52,252 bases of DNA. It comes from a virus. Below, piece after piece: positions 47,657-52,252 of this stretch. A program made the position numbers and the translations under genes. The first letter of the stretch is position 1, and every line of letters starts with the position of its first letter. The notes beneath the pieces were generated by a model. The model saw nothing but the letters and a program-made list of their open reading frames with translations. It was not told where the DNA came from and did not search any database. The stretch covers positions 1 through 52,252 of the IMG/VR virus record IMGVR_UViG_3300043395_000495. One strand, given 5' to 3'.

Positions 47657-47865
47657 AGTTTGCCTCCAACAGTTCCATCGTATTGAATAGTTGGGTCAGG
47701 GAACCCTTCTTGTTTTGCTCGTAGATACCAACGGGTCGCAGAGATAAGGTGTTCCTTACTGAGTGTGGTGAGGATGCCCTGACCTTCTTTATCGTAGCTA
47801 GACCAAGTTCCAAAGCGTTTCTGTTCGACACGGAAACATTTATCAATCCATTCATAATCACTCAT
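47653..47865 (-). CDS. Conserved-type small protein between 55 and 47 (70 aa)
   Basis: MSDYEWIDKCFRVEQKRFGTW... a helical protein with KEHLISATRWYLRAKQEG. Both ends couple by ATGA overlaps, to gp55 upstream and gp47 downstream, which fixes the frame; the overlapping 75-aa frame is rejected. Its fixed place in the 55-47-46 run suggests a role linked to recombination or late transcription, but none is known. Confidence 0.8.
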   Translation of the reverse strand: MSDYEWIDKCFRVEQKRFGTWSSYDKEGQGILTTLSKEHLISATRWYLRAKQEGFPDPTIQYDGTVGGKL

Positions 47866-48356
47866 CGGTTCATTCGGTTCTCAATACTTTCTTTGATAGT
47901 TCCCATGTCAGAATAGGAAGCGTTCATACCAGACATTGTACCATCAAATGTGTCAGTGTGCATTACTTCGTCATATCCTGAACGCTCAAGGATCTTTCCT
48001 TTGATCTCAAGCTGTTTCTTTTCTTTCTGAATGCGACGAAGAAATGCGTAATAGATAATTTGTGTGAAATAAGCAAACGGATTGGTTGATTTTTCTGGAT
48101 CAAAGTTATCAATATACTGTAAGCAGTTTTCAATCCCATCACAAATCATGTCCTCACGGAACATGTAATTGACAAAGTTTGGTTTATAGGATAGGTGCGT
48201 GGCAATCTTCAAGAAACACTCACCCAAATAATTGGTTACTCGTGGTCGAGGTTTTCCCGCTTCCTTCGCAGCAATGACCTTAGATCGGTACTCACTGATC
48301 GCAGCAAGAAACTCTTTGTTATTGACGTAATTTTCTGTCTGTTTTTTTCTTGTCAT
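47862..48356 (-). CDS. 55: Late sigma factor gp55
   Basis: A 164-residue sigma-like protein (T4 185). FVNYMFREDMICDGIENCLQYIDNFDPEKSTNPFAYFTQIIYYAFLRRIQKEKK matches sigma region 2, which binds the -10-like TATAAATA element in T4 late promoters. It recruits host RNA polymerase with gp45. Late boxes before several structural and lysis genes in this window are its likely targets. ATG at 48356 was chosen over GTG at 48371. It follows a host-type promoter 40 bases upstream. Confidence 0.93.
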   Translation of the reverse strand: MTRKKQTENYVNNKEFLAAISEYRSKVIAAKEAGKPRPRVTNYLGECFLKIATHLSYKPNFVNYMFREDMICDGIENCLQYIDNFDPEKSTNPFAYFTQIIYYAFLRRIQKEKKQLEIKGKILERSGYDEVMHTDTFDGTMSGMNASYSDMGTIKESIENRMNR

Positions 48357-48395
48357 TACTGCGAATGTCACGGTTGTCTCACATGATTTGTATCA

Positions 48396-48424
48396 AGTAT
48401 AGCATCGTATCGTTCAATTGTAAA
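48396..48424 (-). promoter_or_regulatory. Host-type promoter of the 55-47-46 operon (TTTACA-17-TATACT)
   Basis: TTTACA at 48424-48419 and TATACT at 48401-48396, spacer 17. It is the only clear promoter before gene 55 and should be used by unmodified host polymerase. Confidence 0.75.
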
Positions 48425-48430
48425 GGGGGC

Positions 48431-48459
48431 TTGACACGACCTCAGAAACCCAGTACAAT
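48431..48459 (+). promoter_or_regulatory. Plus-strand promoter facing the 132-aa gene (TTGACA-17-TACAAT)
   Basis: TTGACA at 48431-48436 and TACAAT at 48454-48459, 17 bases apart, point against all annotated genes. Transcription from about 48466 would run antisense to the end of the Sm-like gene. It lies back to back with the gene 55 promoter. Confidence 0.45.
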
Positions 48460-48492
48460 AACTCTGTCAAGGGTTCAAGGGAAATAAAGCTT

Positions 48493-48891
48493 TTAACTTT
48501 TCTTATAGATATCTTCTAAAGATTTTTTCACTTCCTTGATAGATCCAAGATATCCAGATCTACGAGGGAGTTTGGATCCTTTGCCAACAAGCGTTTTGGC
48601 GCTCTCTAATTTTTTGAGGGTTTTGATATAAAACTCTTCAATTGTTTCATCTAGTTCAGTCATCGTGAGAATGTGATCTCGTTTGATAATAAACATATCA
48701 TCAAATGTAGCAGAGATCCATTCTTTTAGAGAAAAACCTGTGACTTCCAATTGACCTTTTTTTTGTTTAGCTATTTCAACTGCCAGTGGTCTGTCCAACA
48801 TAACTTTATCTTCATCTGGAAGGTAGCAAACTTTAGCTACTACTTCTTCACCTGATACTAATTTGAGTGTCGCATAAAATTCTTCTTCCAT
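48493..48891 (-). CDS. Sm-like beta-barrel protein, paralogue 3 (132 aa)
   Basis: FYATLKLVSGEEVVAKVCYL, VMLDRPLAVEI and SLKEWISATFDDMFIIKRDHILTM follow the same strand order as the two Sm-like proteins before gene 43. Its C-terminal 55 residues (EEFYIKTLKKLES... ) are helical and basic. It is the last gene after uvsW, with a 1-base gap. No function is known. Confidence 0.72.
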   Translation of the reverse strand: MEEEFYATLKLVSGEEVVAKVCYLPDEDKVMLDRPLAVEIAKQKKGQLEVTGFSLKEWISATFDDMFIIKRDHILTMTELDETIEEFYIKTLKKLESAKTLVGKGSKLPRRSGYLGSIKEVKKSLEDIYKKS

Positions 48892-48892
48892 A

Positions 48893-50362
48893 TTAACTTG
48901 CTCGTAAATTTACTCTTATAACCTCATACTTAAAGTTTTCTTCATTGTAAATATTAACTCTTTCATTTAGATGCTTGAGAGTATAATTTTGTCCTCCTAT
49001 GTCATCAGCAATGTCGTATAAAGTTGCGATGTCTTTTCCTTCACCTTTACGCAATACACGTCCAATAGATTGTAAATTTCTGATGCGCGATTTACTTGGT
49101 GAAGCGAATATAATATTGTGTAGCCTTTTGATATTGATACCTGTTGAGAACGTACCGTATGAAGCAATGATCACAGCATTGTTTTCACTTTCGGTAATCT
49201 GACGGACTTGTTCTCTATCTTCAACATCAGTCCCACCATGAACAAAAAATATTTTTCGTGTGGGGTCTATTGTGCTATTTATCAAATCAAAAAGTGGTTC
49301 CCCGTGCTTCTCCACATAATTGAATAACACAAGTGTATTACCATCAATATCTTTGACGAGATTTTTGATCAGATTATTTCTACCACGATGTTGTATTAGA
49401 TACTCAATTTCATCATGATAGCTTTCAAAGTATTGCGGAGCATGTTTACAAAGTAGTACTTTGATCCTAAATTTAGATAGGTGCCCTTCACGTATCAAAT
49501 CATCTGTTTTTGTTACACGCTCACAATCTCCAAATAAACCTTCTAATACCCACTTATGTGTTTTACTACCGTCAAGGGTGCCAGTAAATCCAAATCTATA
49601 TTTTGCATTATGAAGTTTTGTCATAATACCTGTAAGTGACTTAGACTTGAATAGATGTGCTTCATCACCAATTACACAATCAAAATCATCGAAGTATCTT
49701 TTAGGAAACTTATAGATTGATTGCCAAGTAGAAATAATAATTGGTTTATCAGTATTCTTATCTTTACCAGAGTAAATCTTATGAACATGATCATCAGCAT
49801 TCCACCCATAATCTTTAAAGTCATTGACCATTTGTTCTACGAGGGACGTAGTAGGGACGATGATGAGCGTTTGCTTGTTGGTAGCAGTATAGTATCTGAC
49901 GAGGGAATAGATCATCAAAGACTTTCCAGATCCAGTAGGAGAAAGAAGTAGTTTGCGATTATTCTTTATTGCTTCATAGACAGCATTGTATTGATACTCT
50001 CTTGGAGTAATTCCTTCTCTGGTGATCTTGTCCATAAAGGTTTTGATACCAGCAAGAGAAACAAAGTCATTGGTTTCTTCAACATCGCCATACCAATCAT
50101 TCTTTTCGTACTGTATAGTATATTGACGCTCCTCTGCCCACACCTGAAGGTGTTTCATCAAACCACCATATAGTTCTCCAGTTCCAGGAGAATACAAACG
50201 AATAGTTCCATCCCAGTATTTGTAACGGGGATTTTTCTTCAGGAACTTTGCTTCTGGAACTTCAAAAGTAAAATAGTCCGAAAGCTCCATATGAACATGG
50301 GGCTCTGCGGACTGAATGGTTACATATACTTCGTTCTTCTTCTTAACAGAAAGGAGTGTCAT
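48893..50362 (-). CDS. uvsW: UvsW helicase (SF2)
   Basis: A 489-residue SF2 helicase: Q-motif-like PREYQYNAVYEAIKNN, Walker A LSPTGSGKSLMIYSL, DEAH box VIGDEAHLFK, motif III FTGTLDG, motif VI QSIGRVLRKGEG. It rewinds or migrates R-loops and branched DNA and switches replication from origin to recombination modes. ATG at 50362 overlaps the uvsY stop by one base (TAATG). The pairing with uvsY is as in T4. Confidence 0.95.
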   Translation of the reverse strand: MTLLSVKKKNEVYVTIQSAEPHVHMELSDYFTFEVPEAKFLKKNPRYKYWDGTIRLYSPGTGELYGGLMKHLQVWAEERQYTIQYEKNDWYGDVEETNDFVSLAGIKTFMDKITREGITPREYQYNAVYEAIKNNRKLLLSPTGSGKSLMIYSLVRYYTATNKQTLIIVPTTSLVEQMVNDFKDYGWNADDHVHKIYSGKDKNTDKPIIISTWQSIYKFPKRYFDDFDCVIGDEAHLFKSKSLTGIMTKLHNAKYRFGFTGTLDGSKTHKWVLEGLFGDCERVTKTDDLIREGHLSKFRIKVLLCKHAPQYFESYHDEIEYLIQHRGRNNLIKNLVKDIDGNTLVLFNYVEKHGEPLFDLINSTIDPTRKIFFVHGGTDVEDREQVRQITESENNAVIIASYGTFSTGINIKRLHNIIFASPSKSRIRNLQSIGRVLRKGEGKDIATLYDIADDIGGQNYTLKHLNERVNIYNEENFKYEVIRVNLRAS

Positions 50363-50835
50363 TATTGTCCATTGATAAATTTCTCCCACTCAATGGCACT
50401 CTTGATCTGAAATCCTCTGTTTGTAATTTGCTTCATGACCTGATCCAACCAGTACAACATCTGGTCCAGATACTTGATCTTTGCCTCAATATTGATGATA
50501 TCATCATCGCTCTCAAGGTATGTTTTCATTTTTTCGGAAGTTTGAATTCTTCCACCAAATGGTTTTTCTGCATAAACACGAGCATCAGCTTCTCCTGAAT
50601 AGTACTCGCGTTTTTCTTTTACAAGCTTTCTGATTTCAAACTCCAGAGAAGTTTTGATCTGTGAGATGTCAGTGTAGTGGTGTAAGTATTTATTATGTTG
50701 GAAAGGGATGTCTAAAGCAAGTTGTCCAAGATCTGTGCTATACTGTTTGTTCTTGAACTGAAAATCTACTGCGCTATCCTCTGCCCATTCTTCTCTGAGT
50801 TTTTCAAATTTATTACGAAGAGTTTCAAAATTCAT
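50362..50835 (-). CDS. uvsY: UvsY recombination mediator
   Basis: A 157-residue helical protein (T4 UvsY 137) with two helix-rich halves: NFETLRNKFEKLREEWAEDS and KTSLEFEIRKLVKEKREYY, ending DQVMKQITNRGFQIKSAIEWEKF. UvsY loads UvsX on single-stranded DNA coated by gp32. The identity rests on the pattern and on the neighbour uvsW. It overlaps the tail-tube-like gene by 4 bases. Confidence 0.9.
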   Translation of the reverse strand: MNFETLRNKFEKLREEWAEDSAVDFQFKNKQYSTDLGQLALDIPFQHNKYLHHYTDISQIKTSLEFEIRKLVKEKREYYSGEADARVYAEKPFGGRIQTSEKMKTYLESDDDIINIEAKIKYLDQMLYWLDQVMKQITNRGFQIKSAIEWEKFINGQ

Positions 50836-51350
50836 AGGATCTTAAAGTTTTTATCACGTATAAAGAACTGTTGATGTTTAAAAGTTACATCTGCAGTGAG
50901 ATACTCAACATCTGTCATTCTAGCATCAAATGATAGTCCAGATAGTTGAATTGGGAATACATTTTGAAAATCCACAACAAAATGTGGATTAAATGCCGAG
51001 GTTACAATATGCAGTTGAGCGTTTGAATATTGATCTTCTGTTGGTGTATTGGATCCACTATCTGCTCTTCCATTTCTACGAATCCAATTGTGAATAGAAA
51101 TATAATTTTCTAAATCCTCATCAACAATAAAAGTTAAATTTAAATCACCAAAAGAAACTCCTCCACTAGGAATCATGGGAAGATTTCTGAATGGAGAAGG
51201 TATCTCTGTTGTTGGCATAGAAATATCTGGAACATTTGCTGATTGACAGAAAAAATCAGTTCCAGGAAAAATATCCAACTTTAAAATAAAACCAACAGGA
51301 TTTAAAAAATTCCTATTTTTCGGTTGCTCATTATACCATTCAGCAGACAT
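50832..51350 (-). CDS. Tail-tube or baseplate-like virion protein
   Basis: A 172-residue beta-rich protein. GFILKLDIFPGTDFFCQSANVPDISMPTTEIPSPF and GDLNLTFIVDEDLENYISIHNWIRRNG are the pattern of the T4-like tail tube (gp19) and baseplate hub tube-like family in cyanophages. It has a late promoter right upstream, in keeping with a structural role. It stands next to uvsY as T4 places baseplate gene 25. The exact T4 counterpart is not certain. Confidence 0.78.
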   Translation of the reverse strand: MSAEWYNEQPKNRNFLNPVGFILKLDIFPGTDFFCQSANVPDISMPTTEIPSPFRNLPMIPSGGVSFGDLNLTFIVDEDLENYISIHNWIRRNGRADSGSNTPTEDQYSNAQLHIVTSAFNPHFVVDFQNVFPIQLSGLSFDARMTDVEYLTADVTFKHQQFFIRDKNFKIL

Positions 51351-51370
51351 ATCAACTTCCCAAGCTACTG

Positions 51371-51550
51371 TTATTTATCCTTGAGCAATTCCTCTATTCT
51401 GTGACGCATATTGGTACTTTCTTGCTTCATGTAATCTCTTAGAGAATAACCACGTTTTCCTTTGAGGATACATGTTCCTTGGTAGAACATGGTAGCAGCA
51501 AATACTAGTAAGAAAACTATTCCTATTATTTCAGGGTAATGTTGAGCCAT
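51371..51550 (-). CDS. Small membrane protein (59 aa)
   Basis: ATG at 51550 opens MAQHYPEIIGIVFLLVFAATMFY, an N-terminal membrane helix at about 6-25, then a basic segment and acidic helix HRIEELLKDK. Its 3' end carries the late promoter of the tail-tube-like gene. It overlaps the 80-aa gene by 25 bases. No family is recognised. Confidence 0.72.
   Translation of the reverse strand: MAQHYPEIIGIVFLLVFAATMFYQGTCILKGKRGYSLRDYMKQESTNMRHRIEELLKDK
51372..51379 (-). promoter_or_regulatory. Late promoter (GATAAATA) for the tail-tube-like gene
   Basis: GATAAATA overlaps the stop of the 59-aa gene; expected start about 16 bases before ATG 51350. Confidence 0.65.
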
Positions 51551-51768
51551 GGTAGTAGTGGGGGAATGACGCCAATAAGTCTTAGAAGTCCTTCAGCAAA
51601 TAGAGCAAGAACCACCCAACCAACGCACATAGAAATAACGGAAGCATTCCTATTGTGCCTTCGTATAGCAGCATCAATCATCTCCTGACATTCTTTGTGT
51701 GTTACTAATTTCTCTGGTGATATTTCTTTCATACGATGTGCCATAATTGTTTTCCCATTCTGGTTCAT
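51526..51768 (-). CDS. Small membrane protein (80 aa)
   Basis: The product has a charged N-terminus (TIMAHRMKEISPEKLVTHKE) and one or two membrane helices in VISMCVGWVVLALFAEGLLRLIGVIPPLLP. The start is uncertain: ATG at 51768, 51744 or 51732 are in frame and none has a strong ribosome site. It overlaps a 56-aa frame upstream by 95 bases. No family is recognised. Confidence 0.6.
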   Translation of the reverse strand: MNQNGKTIMAHRMKEISPEKLVTHKECQEMIDAAIRRHNRNASVISMCVGWVVLALFAEGLLRLIGVIPPLLPWLNITLK

Positions 51769-51844
51769 ACAATGGGCATGGTTCTTCCATTAAAACATTC
51801 ATTTTTGCCCGAGCTACTCTTTGATAAAGATCATCTAAGACCAT
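51674..51844 (-). CDS. Small acidic protein, overlapping frame (56 aa)
   Basis: ATG at 51844 lies inside the end of the 61-aa gene and opens MVLDDLYQRVARAKMNVLME..., which is composed like a real helical protein. It ends within the 80-aa gene in another frame. The coupling to the 61-aa gene supports it; the long overlap downstream is the main doubt. Confidence 0.5.
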   Translation of the reverse strand: MVLDDLYQRVARAKMNVLMEEPCPLYEPEWENNYGTSYERNITREISNTQRMSGDD

Positions 51845-52020
51845 TCATCTTCCTCCTCTTCATCCCATACAATATAAGGACCATGCTGCATACGTTCTAA
51901 CTCTTTAGTTTTTGCCGCAAAAGAAGCAGTCTCTCCTACCCATAGTGCCATCTTCATCACGATAAAAATTACCGCAAGAGGAGACAAACACAATAATAAG
52001 ATAAGAGAAGATTGGTTCAT
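51835..52020 (-). CDS. Small membrane protein with acidic tail (61 aa)
   Basis: MNQSSLILLLCLSPLAVIFIVMKMALWV is an N-terminal membrane helix (about 5-28), followed by a charged tail ending EEEEDEWS. ATG at 52020 overlaps the stop of the 49-aa gene by 4 bases. No family is recognised. Confidence 0.7.
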   Translation of the reverse strand: MNQSSLILLLCLSPLAVIFIVMKMALWVGETASFAAKTKELERMQHGPYIVWDEEEEDEWS

Positions 52021-52166
52021 GAGTGATATTCGTTCAGAATGTCTAGTATTCTATCCAGAGTATAATTAGCACCATCATTCCAGTCTTTACCTTTGTTGAT
52101 AAAAATTCCGTCATGCAGTGCCGTCTTCATTTTATATACTCTTGCGAGCATGTCAACTCTACTCAT
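52017..52166 (-). CDS. Conserved-type small protein (49 aa)
   Basis: ATG at 52166 has GAGGAAAG just upstream, a good ribosome site. The product, MSRVDMLARVYKMKTALHDG..., ends TLDRILDILNEYHS and is a compact helical protein. An in-frame ATG at 52181 would add five residues. It is the first gene of the run of small genes before the tail-tube-like gene. Confidence 0.75.
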   Translation of the reverse strand: MSRVDMLARVYKMKTALHDGIFINKGKDWNDGANYTLDRILDILNEYHS

Positions 52167-52211
52167 CTTTCCTCGTGGCATAACTTAACAATAACGCATT
52201 TTACTATTTAC

Positions 52212-52238
52212 AAAAAAAGGGACCCTTTTGGGGTCCCT
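52212..52238 (-). terminator. Terminator of a gene outside the window
   Basis: An 8-bp stem (AGGGACCC/GGGTCCCT) with 5-base loop and seven T on the minus strand. It ends transcription coming from beyond the right edge, so the small-gene run begins a new unit. Confidence 0.9.
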
Positions 52239-52252
52239 GTGTGTTGAATTGT

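Noticed and set aside
47634-47861. 75-codon minus-strand frame between genes 55 and 47
   Set aside because: Overlaps the 70-aa frame that has ATGA couplings at both ends; composition is poorer.
49266-49276. GATAAATA box inside uvsW
   Set aside because: Internal to a long gene with no gene start close by in the right direction.
1-52252. CRISPR arrays, insertion sequences, photosystem genes
   Set aside because: Looked for spaced short repeats, transposases and psbA/psbD-like frames; none was found in the window.

Overview
The window is part of the genome of a T4-like cyanophage (a myovirus of Synechococcus or a relative). It carries nearly the whole T4-type replication and recombination core: DNA polymerase gp43, clamp gp45, clamp loader gp44/62, helicase gp41, primase gp61, UvsX, UvsY, UvsW, gp46/47, late sigma factor gp55, RegA and NrdA/B. 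It also has typical cyanophage additions (CobS, SpeD, Hsp20, MazG, a DUF3110 protein, 2OG oxygenases, a cyanobacterial SLH-domain porin). Every gene I accept is on the minus strand, so the layout reads from high to low coordinates. No integrase, att site, CRISPR array, insertion sequence or photosynthesis gene was seen. No stretch over 300 bases lacks a gene; the longest gene-free gap is 165 bases (11149-11313).

Layout in the direction of transcription. (1) 52.2-50.8 kb: five small overlapping genes and a tail-tube or baseplate-like protein. (2) 50.8-48.5 kb: uvsY, uvsW and an Sm-like small protein. (3) 48.4-44.6 kb: a host-type promoter, then gene 55, a small gene, 47, DUF3110 and 46, closed by a terminator. 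(4) 44.6-42.4 kb: a CobT-like VWA protein. (5) 42.4-34.1 kb: a consensus promoter, then two unknowns, cobS, small genes, 45, speD, 44, rimK-like, dam-like, 62, regA and a 2OG oxygenase, closed by a terminator. (6) hsp20 with its own terminator. (7) 33.6-27.2 kb: a promoter in that terminator, then two Sm-like genes, 43, uvsX, 41 and mazG. (8) 27.1-20.9 kb: a late-type region with a nucleotidyltransferase, a ligase-like protein, unknown acidic or basic proteins and a Hoc-like head decoration protein. (9) 20.9-15.2 kb: coiled-coil proteins, primase, nrdA, nrdB and a nuclease. (10) 14.9-10.1 kb: two lysis-type enzymes sharing an N-terminal domain, a 682-aa exported beta-barrel protein, and a secreted tail-lysozyme-like enzyme. 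(11) 10.0-4.5 kb: six tRNA genes mixed with an SLH porin, three small exported proteins, an oxygenase, glutaredoxin, a Phd-like protein and a GC-rich structured RNA candidate. (12) 4.5-0 kb: a tail-fibre-like protein and a virion structural protein cut by the window edge.

Control signals are unusually readable. Host-type promoters (TTGACA, 17 or 18 bases, TATAAT-like) precede the tRNA clusters, the porin, the small secreted genes, the secreted lysozyme and the replication operons. Some sit inside the loop of the preceding terminator or overlap the preceding stop codon. T4-type late promoters (TATAAATA-like) precede structural and lysis genes. At three loci the late start point is placed so that late RNA would lose the 5' arm of a hairpin next to the ribosome binding site or start codon, as in the known T4 gene e switch.

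The most unusual part is 6.9-13.4 kb, a set of exported proteins (porin, three small signal-peptide or one-membrane-helix proteins, a secreted lysozyme and a large beta-barrel protein). Most have host-type promoters, which suggests envelope remodelling early in infection rather than virion assembly.
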